Of a stretch of 34,512 nt of DNA, positions 1 to 7,369 are shown one piece after another. Numbering within the stretch: the first letter of the stretch is position 1; each line of letters begins with the position of its first letter. Source of the stretch: Halothiobacillaceae bacterium. GTDB lineage: Bacteria > Pseudomonadota > Gammaproteobacteria > Halothiobacillales > Halothiobacillaceae. Location of the stretch: contig JAQVHL010000011.1 in NCBI GenBank assembly GCA_028696185.1, positions 1-34,512 of the forward strand. The letters are read 5' to 3'. The notes under the pieces were generated by a model that had not been told where the DNA came from, searched no databases, and worked only from the letters and a program-made list of their open reading frames with translations. The translations under genes and the position numbers were made by a program.

Positions 1-31
1 AAGGGCGCCTCCGTGGGGGTGCCCTTTCTTT
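1..31 (+). terminator. Rho-independent terminator of an upstream gene
   Basis: AAGGGC at 1-6 pairs with GCCCTT at 21-26. The stem can be prolonged inward (C8-G19, C9-G18, C11-G16) and is followed directly by TCTTT. This is the form of an intrinsic terminator for a plus-strand gene that ends left of the window. The stem may begin before base 1. Confidence 0.6.
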
Positions 32-32
32 G

Positions 33-115
33 GTACCTTTCTTTGGGCAAGCAAAGAAAGGTACTCGCCCGCGCGCGATGTGGGCCATTCGAAGTGCGCC
101 GCTTAAGGCGGGCGA
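33..115. repeat. Dispersed intergenic hairpin repeat, copy 1
   Basis: Positions 33-45 (GTACCTTTCTTTG) and 52-64 form a perfect 13-bp inverted repeat around the loop GGCAAG (46-51). It is followed by a second pairing, TCGCCCGC at 65-72 with GCGGGCGA at 108-115. A shorter copy with the same GGCAAG loop lies at 13214-13235. Similar CTTTCTTTG-loop-CAAAGAAAG hairpins occur between genes in many proteobacterial genomes. The short reading frame across it (30-212) looks non-coding. Confidence 0.65.
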
Positions 116-208
116 AACAGCGCGCAAGCCTGTCCTGAGTGGTTTCCATCAAGGACGTTCTAAGCTCCGCACCGATGCCCGCTCCAGGTGCATCACCCAA
201 GTTTCTTG

Positions 209-242
209 GTAGGAATAATCCTACAACGAAAGGATTCGTCCT
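209..242. promoter_or_regulatory. Twin AGGA-N4-TCCT operator-like sites
   Basis: A perfect palindrome GTAGGA-ATAA-TCCTAC lies at 209-224. A second AGGA-N4-TCCT lies at 231-242, with its centre exactly 20 bp downstream, about two helical turns. The first site resembles the dyads bound by NarL/FixJ/RcsB-type response regulators; naming the regulator is inference. The sites sit about 90-120 bp upstream of the first chemotaxis gene, where an activator of the operon would bind. Confidence 0.45.
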
Positions 243-244
243 AC

Positions 245-273
245 CTGTGTTTTCAGAGGAGCGCTAATAGTAT
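245..273 (+). promoter_or_regulatory. Possible promoter of the chemotaxis operon
   Basis: TAGTAT at 268-273 (or the overlapping TAATAG at 265-270) is the best -10-like hexamer before the first gene. The hexamer at the matching -35 position (245-250, CTGTGT) is poor, which fits an activator-dependent promoter using the twin palindromes just upstream. The call rests on position and a weak match only. Confidence 0.25.
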
Positions 274-280
274 GCGTTCT

Positions 281-315
281 GCGCAGGATTCATTATGAAC
301 GCATGAATCCTGTGC
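281..315 (+). other. Leader hairpin before the first chemotaxis gene
   Basis: Bases 281-293 pair with 303-315 (AGGATTCAT against ATGAATCCT plus flanking GC pairs and one G-T), leaving a 9-nt loop. The hairpin ends 15 nt before the ATG at 331, whose Shine-Dalgarno sequence is weak (TAGG). It could affect translation or mRNA stability, or act as a DNA operator. No U-run follows, so it is not a classical terminator. Confidence 0.45.
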
Positions 316-330
316 ACTGTAGGCAGCATC

Positions 331-711
331 ATGCGCGTCTTTCTTCTCGATGATTCGACGCTGATACGCGACAGCCTCAAGCGGCTGTTGGGCGAGCTGC
401 CCGATCTGGCCGTCTGTGGCGAGGCGGGTACGCTCGAAGAGGGCGTTGCGCGCATCAAAGCCCTGCGACCGAACCTGGTCATTCTGGACATCGCGTTGCC
501 CGATGGCAGCGGGCTAGACGTGATCGCGCGCATCAAAGCCATCGATTCCCGTATTTTAATCCTTGTTTTTTCCGATCTCGCCTATCCTCAGTACAGGCGA
601 CGTGCCCTGAAACTCGGCGCCAGCGCGATTTTCGACAAGGGCAAGGAAATTTCTTCACTTGAAACCTTTCTGCGTTCCCTGGGCGCGGAGCGTTATGGAG
701 CCTATGCATGA
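331..711 (+). CDS. Receiver-only response regulator
   Basis: This 126-residue protein is a single REC domain. The acidic pair is D7-D8, the predicted phospho-acceptor is D53 (in VILDIALP), the switch Ser is S81 and the conserved Lys is K103 (in IFDKGKE). The GASAIFDKG segment looks more like receivers of NarL/FixJ-type regulators than of CheY, but no HTH domain follows and the frame ends soon after the REC fold. It is the first gene of the chemotaxis cluster and overlaps the next gene by 4 bp (ATGA), so the two are probably translationally coupled. It may act as a phosphate sink, or carry signal to a partner protein instead of DNA. The receiver call is secure; its target is unknown. Confidence 0.85.
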   Translation: MRVFLLDDSTLIRDSLKRLLGELPDLAVCGEAGTLEEGVARIKALRPNLVILDIALPDGSGLDVIARIKAIDSRILILVFSDLAYPQYRRRALKLGASAIFDKGKEISSLETFLRSLGAERYGAYA

Positions 712-1907
712 GTCAACCCGTCATCAATCGCTGGCTGGCGCCGGGTGTGGCTGCGGCCGGCGTGATTTCCGGTGCAGCGATCATCACTCTGGGCGGGCTA
801 TCCCCGGTATCGATCGGCGCAGGGCTGGCGCTGGGGGCGGGAACGCTCGCCCTGGGCTGGCTGACCCACAAGGCGCTGCTTCGCAGTCATGCGTGCGGTC
901 AGGTGCTTGGGCGTGAGCTTACCTTGGACGAACAGAAAGCCCAGTTCGAGAAATATCTCGATGACATGATTCCGCTCGGGCACGAGCTGGCACCGGTCTG
1001 GGCGCGCCAGATCGAAAGTGCGCGCACCCAGACCGAGGACGCCATCATTGCCCTGACCGGCCGTTTCGCGGGCATCGTCGAGCGACTGGAAAGCGCGGTA
1101 CGTGCCTCGCAGGAGGCCAGCAGCCATGCCGGTGGCGTCGATGGCAACCTCAGTGCCGTGTTTGCCCGCTCCCAGCGCGAGCTGGGTGTCGTGGTGGCCT
1201 CGCTGCGTAGCGCCCTGACCGACAAGGCGCAGATGCTTGAGCAGGTCACGTCCTTGCAGTCCTTCACCGAAGAGTTGAAGAAAATGGCCAGCGATGTGGC
1301 GACCATCGCCAACCAGACGAACCTGCTGGCGCTCAATGCGGCCATCGAGGCCGCACGCGCCGGAGCCCATGGCCGCGGTTTTGCCGTGGTGGCCGACGAG
1401 GTGCGCAATCTTTCCGCGCTTTCCGGCGAAACCGGCAAGCGCATCGGCGAGAAGGTGGAAATCATCAACGAGGCGATCAACCGCACCTTCACGGTGGCGT
1501 CGCAGTCCACCGAGCGCGACCGTGAGGCGGTGACCGCGTCCGAGCAGCGTATCCACGATGTGCTGGATGCCTTCCGCGGAGTAACCGACCGCCTCAACGA
1601 GGCCAGCGACCGTCTGCGCGATGAAAGCCAGGGCATTCGCCTGGAAGTGGCCGAGTCGCTGGTGCAGCTTCAGTTCCAGGACCGCACCAGCCAGATTCTC
1701 TCCCATGTGCGCGACAACATCTCCGCGCTGTCCAGCTATCTGGAAGTGGCCAGCGAGCATCACCGCGCCACCGGGACCCTGGAGGCGCCGGACTTCGCCC
1801 ATCTGCTGCGCGAACTTGAGCGTACCTACGCCATGGCCGAAGAGCGCAATGCCCATAGCGGAAGCGGCGCCCACCGCTCCAGCGACGACGACATCACCTT
1901 TTTCTGA
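708..1907 (+). CDS. Methyl-accepting chemotaxis protein with almost no periplasmic domain
   Basis: This 399-residue protein starts with two hydrophobic segments (about 10-29 and 35-53) separated by only a few residues, so it has no real periplasmic sensor. A cytoplasmic coiled coil follows, with the conserved MCP hairpin tip at about 201-235 ([18 protein letters not shown], then [12 protein letters not shown]). No HAMP domain is evident. Downstream, residues 323-329 read FQDRTSQ, resembling the CheZ active-site segment (FQDLTGQ), and the protein ends in a flexible Ser/His/Gly-rich stretch plus the acidic-hydrophobic tail DDDITFF. The start is set by the ATGA overlap with the preceding receiver gene and GGAG at 697-700. 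It probably feeds CheA from a membrane or cytoplasmic cue. The receptor call is firm; the CheZ-like reading is inference. Confidence 0.9.
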   Translation: MSQPVINRWLAPGVAAAGVISGAAIITLGGLSPVSIGAGLALGAGTLALGWLTHKALLRSHACGQVLGRELTLDEQKAQFEKYLDDMIPLGHELAPVWARQIESARTQTEDAIIALTGRFAGIVERLESAVRASQEASSHAGGVDGNLSAVFARSQRELGVVVASLRSALTDKAQMLEQVTSLQSFTEELKKMASDVATIANQTNLLALNAAIEAARAGAHGRGFAVVADEVRNLSALSGETGKRIGEKVEIINEAINRTFTVASQSTERDREAVTASEQRIHDVLDAFRGVTDRLNEASDRLRDESQGIRLEVAESLVQLQFQDRTSQILSHVRDNISALSSYLEVASEHHRATGTLEAPDFAHLLRELERTYAMAEERNAHSGSGAHRSSDDDITFF

Positions 1908-1951
1908 TACCGAACGTCCCGCACTGCGGGTCTTGATAAGGAGCACTACCC

Positions 1952-2320
1952 ATGTCCAAGACCATCATGATCGTCGATGACTCCGCCTCGCTGCGGCAGG
2001 TTGTGGCCCTGGCCCTCAAGGGTGCGGGCTACGACGTGATCGAAGCCGCCGACGGCAAGGACGCGCTGTCCAAGCTGACCGGCCAGAAGGTTCACCTCAT
2101 CATCAGTGACGTGAACATGCCGAACATGGATGGCATCACCTTTGTCAAGGAACTCAAGCAGAACCCGAGTTACAAGTTCACGCCGGTCATCATGCTGACC
2201 ACCGAGTCCCAGGAAGGCAAAAAAGCCGAAGGTCAGGCCGCCGGCGCGCGCGCCTGGGTGGTCAAGCCGTTCAAGCCCGAACAGATGCTTGCGGCGGTTT
2301 CCAAGTTGATTCTGCCCTGA
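1952..2320 (+). CDS. cheY: CheY-type chemotaxis response regulator
   Basis: A single 122-residue receiver domain with all canonical residues: D9-D10 (VDDS), phospho-acceptor D53 (SDVNMP), T83 (MLTTES), and K105-P106-F107. The segment after T83 (ESQEGKKAEGQAAGARAW) is typical of CheY proteins next to cheA. Phosphorylated by CheA, it would bind the flagellar switch or another motility output. AGGAG lies 11 nt before the ATG. It sits 44 bp after the MCP and is followed by the STAS gene and cheA. The cluster has no cheZ, so its dephosphorylation route is open. Confidence 0.92.
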   Translation: MSKTIMIVDDSASLRQVVALALKGAGYDVIEAADGKDALSKLTGQKVHLIISDVNMPNMDGITFVKELKQNPSYKFTPVIMLTTESQEGKKAEGQAAGARAWVVKPFKPEQMLAAVSKLILP

Positions 2321-2345
2321 TCGGGGCGCTTGCGGAGGGTTTGTC

Positions 2346-2666
2346 ATGCTCAGTGTCGACACGGAAACGAAAGACGGCGTCACCCGCCTGCATCTGAAGG
2401 GCGATTTGACCATCTATTCGGCAGCGGCCTTCCGCGAAACCCTGCTGGAACTGCTGGTACCGGGGCTGACCCTGGAAATGGATTTGGGTGGCGTGAACGA
2501 GCTGGATACCGCTGGCGCGCAGCTTCTGCTCGTTGCCAAACGCGAACTGGCAGCCCGCGAAGGCCAGCTGAAGCTGCACAACCACAGTCCAGCCGTCATC
2601 GAAGTCCTGGATCTGCTCAATCTGGCGGGGCACTTCGGCGATCCGCTGCTGATCGAGGCTCACTGA
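2346..2666 (+). CDS. STAS-domain protein in chemotaxis cluster
   Basis: A 106-residue single STAS domain (anti-sigma-factor-antagonist fold, MlaB-like subgroup). The signature loop before helix 2 reads ELDTAG, with D54-T55 at the position where partner-switching STAS proteins are phosphorylated on Ser/Thr. GGAGGG lies just upstream of the ATG, and the gene ends 10 bp before cheA. No anti-sigma kinase of the SpoIIAB type is nearby, so a classical partner switch is not supported. It may act as a small docking protein within the chemosensory complex. The domain call is good; the role is unknown. Confidence 0.8.
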   Translation: MLSVDTETKDGVTRLHLKGDLTIYSAAAFRETLLELLVPGLTLEMDLGGVNELDTAGAQLLLVAKRELAAREGQLKLHNHSPAVIEVLDLLNLAGHFGDPLLIEAH

Positions 2667-2676
2667 GGAACCCATC

Positions 2677-4863
2677 ATGAATCTGGACCAGGCACTCATT
2701 ACCTTCATCGCGGAAAGCCGCGAACTGCTGGAAGACATGGAAGCCGCCCTGCTGCGCATGGAAGGGCAGGGCGAAGGCGACCCGGAAACGGTCAATGCCG
2801 TGTTCCGCGCCGCGCATACCATCAAGGGCTCCGCCGGCCTGTTCGGTCTGGACGCCGTGGTGGCCTTCACCCATGTCTTCGAAAACGTGCTCGATGCGCT
2901 GCGCGACGGACGTCTGGCATTTGGCGGGGAGCTTGCCGCCTTGTTCCTGGAGTGCGGCGATCACCTGCAGGGCCTGATCCTGCGCGTGGAAGCCGGTGAG
3001 CTGGACGCGCCACCGCCCCCCGTAGAAGCCGAACTGCTCAAGCGCCTGCGCGCCTTTCTTGCCGACGAAGGCAGCAAGAAGGCGGAAACTGCGCCGCCCA
3101 AAACGCAGCTTCCCCGCGAAAAGGAAGCCTCGGTGCGCCCGCTGGGTGGCAATGGGGTGCAGACCGACCACTGGCATATCTCCCTGCGTTTCTCGCCCGA
3201 TGTCTTGCGCCACGGCATGGATCCGCTGTCCTTCATCCGTTATCTGGGCACGCTGGGCCAGGTGCTGCATGTGCAGACCTTGAGCGACGCACTGCCAGCG
3301 CTGACCGAAATGGACGCCGAAAGCTGCTATCTGGGCTTTGAGATCGCCTTTGCCAGCGAGGCGAGCAAGGCGGAAATCGAAGGGGTGTTCGAGTTCGTGC
3401 GCGACAGTGCCGACATTCACATCCTGCCGCCCAACAGCCAGATCGAGGAATACATCCGTCTGATCCACGAGCTGCCGGAAGACGACCTCAAGCTGGGTGA
3501 AATCCTGGTGCGCTGCGGCACCCTGACCGACAGCGAGCTGACCCGCGCGCTGGCTGACCAGCGTGCCGGTGAGGAAGCCGGCGCGGCGCGCCCGCTGGGC
3601 GAGATTCTCGTTGAATCGCAATCTGTACAGGCTCCCGTGGTGGATGCCGCGCTGGACAAACAGCAGCAGATCAAGACCCAGAAGCAGCAGGAAACCCGCT
3701 TCATCCGTGTGGATGCCGACCGTCTGGGACAGCTCATCAATCTGATCGGTGAGCTGGTCATCACCAATGCCTCGGCCCAGCTACAGGCCCAGCGTGCCGG
3801 TCTGAGCGATCTGATCGAAGCCACCTCCAGCATGGCGCGGCTGGTCGAAGAAGTGCGCGACTCCGCGCTCTCGCTGCGCATGGTGCAGATCGGTGCCACC
3901 TTCTCCAAATTCCAGCGCGTGGTCCGCGATGTCTCACGTGAACTGGGCAAGGACATCGAACTCATCATTACCGGCGGTGATACCGAGCTGGACAAGACCG
4001 TGGTCGAGCGCATCGGCGACCCGCTGACCCATCTGGTACGCAACTCAATGGATCACGGCATCGAGTCGGCCGAGGTGCGCCGTGCACGCGGCAAACCGGC
4101 CACCGGGCGCGTCATCCTGAATGCCTATCACGATTCCGGCAGCATCGTCATCGAAATCTCCGACGACGGCGGCGGGCTCAACCGTGAGCGCATCCTCAAG
4201 AAGGCCCTGGAACGCGGGTTGATCGAGCCAGGCCACAACTTAAGCGACCGCGAGATTTATCAGCTGATTTTCGAGCCGGGGTTCTCCACGGTGGATCAGG
4301 TGACCAATCTGTCCGGGCGCGGCGTGGGCATGGATGTCGTGCGGCGCAATATCAACGAGCTGCGCGGCAGCATCGAGCTTGACAGCGAAGAAGGCAAGGG
4401 CACGACCATCCGCATCCGCCTGCCGCTGACCCTGGCCATTATCGATGGCTTCCTGGTCGGCGTGGGCGCGTCGTCCTATGTCGTTCCGCTGGACATGGTC
4501 AAGGAATGCGTGGAGCTGCGTGGCGAAGACATGGCGAAGAGCACTAAGGGCTATCTGAACCTGCGTGGCGAGGTGCTGCCGCTGGTGCGTCTGCGCGAGT
4601 TGTTCGACACGCGCGAAACCGCAGGCGGGCCGCGACGTGAAAACGTGGTGGTGGTGGGCTACGGCGACATGAAGGCCGGTCTGGTGGTGGACGCCCTGCA
4701 TGGCGAGTACCAGACCGTCATCAAACCCCTGGGACCGCTGTTCAGCGGGGCGCGGGGGATCGGGGGGTCCACCATTCTCGGTACCGGGGATGTGGCGCTG
4801 ATTTTGGATGTTCCGCTGCTGGTGCGTGTGGCGTCTTCACACGAACCGGCACTGACGGCTTGA
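2677..4863 (+). CDS. cheA: Chemotaxis histidine kinase CheA with MshEN-like insert
   Basis: This 728-residue kinase phosphorylates CheY and CheB in response to MCP/CheW input. Domains in order: HPt at about 1-105 with phospho-accepting H47 (RAAHTIKGSAG); linker; a P2-like region at about 165-250; two MshEN-like repeats at 272-295 (KLGEILV...ALADQ) and 306-329 (PLGEILV...ALDKQ); dimerisation helices at about 341-405; HATPase with the N box at 456-463 (NSMDHGIE), DDGGG at 496-500 and GRGVGMDVV; and a C-terminal CheW-like domain. The length is normal for CheA. AGGAAC precedes the ATG. The gene follows cheY and the STAS gene and precedes an MCP and cheW. The kinase identity is certain; the meaning of the repeats is inference. 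Confidence 0.96.
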   Translation: MNLDQALITFIAESRELLEDMEAALLRMEGQGEGDPETVNAVFRAAHTIKGSAGLFGLDAVVAFTHVFENVLDALRDGRLAFGGELAALFLECGDHLQGLILRVEAGELDAPPPPVEAELLKRLRAFLADEGSKKAETAPPKTQLPREKEASVRPLGGNGVQTDHWHISLRFSPDVLRHGMDPLSFIRYLGTLGQVLHVQTLSDALPALTEMDAESCYLGFEIAFASEASKAEIEGVFEFVRDSADIHILPPNSQIEEYIRLIHELPEDDLKLGEILVRCGTLTDSELTRALADQRAGEEAGAARPLGEILVESQSVQAPVVDAALDKQQQIKTQKQQETRFIRVDADRLGQLINLIGELVITNASAQLQAQRAGLSDLIEATSSMARLVEEVRDSALSLRMVQIGATFSKFQRVVRDVSRELGKDIELIITGGDTELDKTVVERIGDPLTHLVRNSMDHGIESAEVRRARGKPATGRVILNAYHDSGSIVIEISDDGGGLNRERILKKALERGLIEPGHNLSDREIYQLIFEPGFSTVDQVTNLSGRGVGMDVVRRNINELRGSIELDSEEGKGTTIRIRLPLTLAIIDGFLVGVGASSYVVPLDMVKECVELRGEDMAKSTKGYLNLRGEVLPLVRLRELFDTRETAGGPRRENVVVVGYGDMKAGLVVDALHGEYQTVIKPLGPLFSGARGIGGSTILGTGDVALILDVPLLVRVASSHEPALTA

Positions 4864-4917
4864 ACGTACGATTTTTGTAGATTTTCAATTCACGACAGGC
4901 AAAACGAGGGTATAGCC

Positions 4918-6579
4918 ATGTTCGGAAATATGCGTATTGGAGTGCGGCTCGGCCTGGGCTTCGCCGTGGTGGTGTTGCTCATGATCGGGGTGGGCATCGT
5001 TGGCTTCATGCAGATGGGCGCCTTGAACGACTCGGTCAACAAGGTGGTCTACGACCGTTGGCCCAAGACCGTGCAAGCCAACCATATAATTGATAATGTC
5101 AATATTACCGGTCGAGCTGTGCGTAACATGCTGATCCTAAATGACGAAGCTTTGCACAGCCGCGAACGCGAGCGCATAGCCACGGTCATTAAGGACACCG
5201 GTGAGACTTATGCGAAGCTGGAACAGAGCATCACATCGCCCAAGGGCCGCGAGCACCTGAACAATGTCAAAAATGCCCGGCAGAACTACCTGGAGGCGAT
5301 GAAAGAACTCCTGCGTCTGATGGAAGTGGACAGGGACAAGGCACGCGATCAGTTCAATCGCGATTTCCGCCCGGCCAACAATGCGTTTATCGAGGCGGTC
5401 AACGGCCTGATCAGCTTCCAGTCACAGCTGGTAGACGAAGCGGGCAAGGAAACCGATGTGATCTACGCCAAAGGCGCCCAGATCATTGGCGCCCTGCTGC
5501 TGATCGCCGTCCTGTTCGCGGTGGGGGTCGCCTTCTGGATCACCCGCAGCATTACCCGTCCGGTGTCCGAAGCGGTCAGCGTTGCCAACCGTCTGGCGGA
5601 AGGCGATCTGACCGTGAAGGTCGAGTCCCGCACCCGTGACGAAACCGGCCTGCTGCTGCTGGCGATGGGCCAGATGGTGGAAAAGCTTACTCAGATCATT
5701 GCCGAGGTGCGTGTCGCGGCCGACGGACTGTCCAGCGCCTCCGAAGAAGTCAGCGCCACCGCGCAGAGCCTGTCCCAGGCGTCCAGCGAACAGGCGGCCT
5801 CGGTTGAGGAAACCTCCGCGACGCTGGAAGAGGCCAGCGCCTCCATCCAGCAGAACACCGAGAACGCCAAGGTCACGGAAACCATCGCCAGCAAGGCGGC
5901 GCGCGACGGCGAACAGGGCGGCGAGGCGGTCAAGGCCACCGTCACCGCGATGAAGAGCATTGCCGAAAAGATCAGCATCATCGACGACATTGCCTACCAG
6001 ACCAATCTGCTGGCGCTGAACGCGGCCATCGAGGCGGCGCGCGCCGGGGAGCACGGCAAGGGCTTTGCGGTGGTTGCCGCTGAAGTGCGCAAGCTGGCGG
6101 AGCGCTCGCAGGTGGCGGCGCAGGAAATCGGCCAGGTGGCCGGCAGCTCGGTGGAGCTCGCCGAGCGCGCCGGCAAGCTGCTCGATGAGATCGTCCCCTC
6201 CATCACCCGCACGTCCGATCTGGTGCAGGAGATTTCTGCCGCCTCCGAGGAGCAATCGTCCGGTATCGGCCAGATCAATGTGGCGATGGAGCAGCTCAAC
6301 CAGCTGACCCAGCAGAATGCGTCGGCGTCCGAAGAGCTGGCCGCCACCTCCGAGGAGATGAGCGGTCAGGCCGAGCAACTGCAGCAGCTGATGAGCTTCT
6401 TCCGTATCGAGAACACGGGACCGGCCAGCCGCACCGTGAATTATGGCGGTCATGGCGGCGCTTCGGTGAAGAAAAAGCCCGCTGCCGCACGTCCGTCCGG
6501 CAAACCGGTCAGCGTGAACCGCTCGCGTGACAACGCCGAGAACACCACGCTCGACGATGCCGATTTCGTCCGCTTCTGA
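4918..6579 (+). CDS. Methyl-accepting chemotaxis protein, four-helix-bundle sensor type
   Basis: A 553-residue chemoreceptor. TM1 lies at about 11-32, a helical periplasmic four-helix-bundle-type sensor at about 33-187, TM2 at about 188-209, HAMP at about 210-262 and the signalling coiled coil at about 270-500. The hairpin tip contains [18 protein letters not shown]. Glu/Gln/Ala-rich stretches ([20 protein letters not shown] and [14 protein letters not shown]) are the expected methylation helices acted on by CheR, CheB and CheD. A flexible tail ends in DDADFVRF, a type of tail seen on receptors that tether adaptation enzymes. GAGGG precedes the ATG. Its signalling half is nearly the same at DNA level as that of the MCP at 7370. 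Ligand unknown. Confidence 0.95.
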   Translation: MFGNMRIGVRLGLGFAVVVLLMIGVGIVGFMQMGALNDSVNKVVYDRWPKTVQANHIIDNVNITGRAVRNMLILNDEALHSRERERIATVIKDTGETYAKLEQSITSPKGREHLNNVKNARQNYLEAMKELLRLMEVDRDKARDQFNRDFRPANNAFIEAVNGLISFQSQLVDEAGKETDVIYAKGAQIIGALLLIAVLFAVGVAFWITRSITRPVSEAVSVANRLAEGDLTVKVESRTRDETGLLLLAMGQMVEKLTQIIAEVRVAADGLSSASEEVSATAQSLSQASSEQAASVEETSATLEEASASIQQNTENAKVTETIASKAARDGEQGGEAVKATVTAMKSIAEKISIIDDIAYQTNLLALNAAIEAARAGEHGKGFAVVAAEVRKLAERSQVAAQEIGQVAGSSVELAERAGKLLDEIVPSITRTSDLVQEISAASEEQSSGIGQINVAMEQLNQLTQQNASASEELAATSEEMSGQAEQLQQLMSFFRIENTGPASRTVNYGGHGGASVKKKPAAARPSGKPVSVNRSRDNAENTTLDDADFVRF

Positions 6580-6592
6580 GGAGGGGCGAGCC

Positions 6593-7141
6593 ATGACATC
6601 CAACGCACTGACTCTCTCCGGCGCCCTGCGGCAGCCGGAGATGGAAGGGAACAATCAGTTCCTGACCTTCATGCTCGATGGTGAAACCTTCGCCATCGGC
6701 ATCCTGGCGATCAAGGAAATCATCGAATACGGCAGCCTGACCACGGTGCCGCTGATGCCGGTTTTCGTGCGCGGGGTCATCAACCTGCGCGGCGCGGTGG
6801 TACCGGTGATCGACCTGTCCGCCCGCTTCGGGCGCGGGGTGACTTCCGTGAACCGTCGCAGCTGCATCGTCATCGTGGAAATCGAGGGCGAGGAGGGCTC
6901 GCATGACGTGGGCGTGGTGGTGGACGCGGTCAACGAGGTGCTGGACATCGATGCCGCACAGATCGAGCCGCCACCGAGCTTCGGCGCGGGTATCCGCTCG
7001 GAGTTCATCCGGGGCATGGGCAAGATCGACGGACAGTTCGTCATCATCCTCGACGTCAACCGCGTGCTGTCGGTCGAGGAAATGAGCCAGGTCGCCCAAC
7101 TGGGTGAGAGTGCCCCGGCCGCTTTGCCTGCCGGCGCCTGA
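6593..7141 (+). CDS. cheW: Chemotaxis coupling protein CheW
   Basis: A 182-residue CheW-domain protein linking MCPs to CheA in signalling arrays. It has the family hallmarks FLTFMLDGETFAIGILAIKEI, VRGVINLRGAVVPVIDL and, near the end, GKIDGQFVIILDVNRVL. The start at 6593 is chosen because GAGGAGGGG lies just upstream and it begins 13 bp after the MCP stop. An upstream in-frame start at 6527 would overlap the MCP end by about 50 bp and adds no conserved sequence. The C-terminal 20 residues are a low-complexity Ala/Pro tail. A terminator follows at 7183-7207, so this gene may close the first transcription unit. Confidence 0.95.
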   Translation: MTSNALTLSGALRQPEMEGNNQFLTFMLDGETFAIGILAIKEIIEYGSLTTVPLMPVFVRGVINLRGAVVPVIDLSARFGRGVTSVNRRSCIVIVEIEGEEGSHDVGVVVDAVNEVLDIDAAQIEPPPSFGAGIRSEFIRGMGKIDGQFVIILDVNRVLSVEEMSQVAQLGESAPAALPAGA

Positions 7142-7147
7142 GTGTTT

Positions 7148-7166
7148 GCCGGGGCGGCGCCCCGGC
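7148..7166. other. GC-rich hairpin after cheW
   Basis: GCCGGGGC (7148-7155) and GCCCCGGC (7159-7166) form a perfect 8-bp stem with a 3-nt loop, 7 bp after the cheW stop. No T-run follows. It may protect the mRNA 3' end or work with the terminator 17 bp downstream. Confidence 0.5.
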
Positions 7167-7182
7167 CGCCTGACGGGATATT

Positions 7183-7207
7183 GAAAAAGGGCTTCCAAGC
7201 CTTTTTC
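7183..7207. terminator. Rho-independent terminator after cheW
   Basis: GAAAAA (7183-7188), one bulged G, GGCT (7190-7193), loop TCCA, AGCC (7198-7201) and TTTTTC (7202-7207). A GC stem core flanked by an A-run and a T-run is the classical bidirectional intrinsic terminator. It separates cheW from the next MCP and implies that the MCP at 7370 has its own promoter. Confidence 0.7.
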
Positions 7208-7258
7208 GATCCGGCCCTTGCGGCAGCTGTCCACGGCACCTGTCTACAAGGGGATTGC

Positions 7259-7289
7259 GAACATCAAGCGCTTGATGTGCTTGATGTTC
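7259..7289. promoter_or_regulatory. Three-unit GCTTGATGT operator-like array
   Basis: The 9-bp unit GCTTGATGT occurs twice in tandem (7270-7278 and 7279-7287) and once inverted immediately before (7261-7269, ACATCAAGC). Units one and two make the perfect 14-bp palindrome ATCAAGCGCTTGAT (7263-7276); units one and three make an 11-bp inverted repeat (7259-7269 with 7279-7289). It lies 80-110 bp upstream of the MCP at 7370 and just after a terminator, where a regulator of that gene would bind. The binding protein is unknown. Confidence 0.45.
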
Positions 7290-7369
7290 GTGCAAGCCAT
7301 TCAGGGCTTGCTACACCTGTTTAACTTATGAATTGATAAAGCTTGCTTTTCAGCAGGCACGGGGGAGTC

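Noticed and set aside
30-212. 60-codon plus-strand frame near the window start
   Set aside because: It runs through the hairpin repeat, has no ribosome site and reads as low-complexity basic sequence.
209-224. Assigning the first palindrome to RcsB specifically
   Set aside because: It resembles the RcsAB box, but no Rcs gene is in the window and other NarL/FixJ-type regulators bind similar dyads; only the class is suggested.
798-1946. 382-codon minus-strand frame opposite the first MCP
   Set aside because: The plus strand encodes a clear MCP with conserved hairpin tip; the antisense frame has no recognisable motif.
7312-7339. Possible FliA promoter before the MCP at 7370 (TACACCTG and ATTGATAA)
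   Set aside because: Only partial matches in both boxes, and the spacing is one base too long; not enough to call.
7343-7369. TTG start extending the third MCP by nine residues
   Set aside because: ATG 7370 has GGGGGAG just upstream; the extension adds MLFSRHGGV with no conserved feature.
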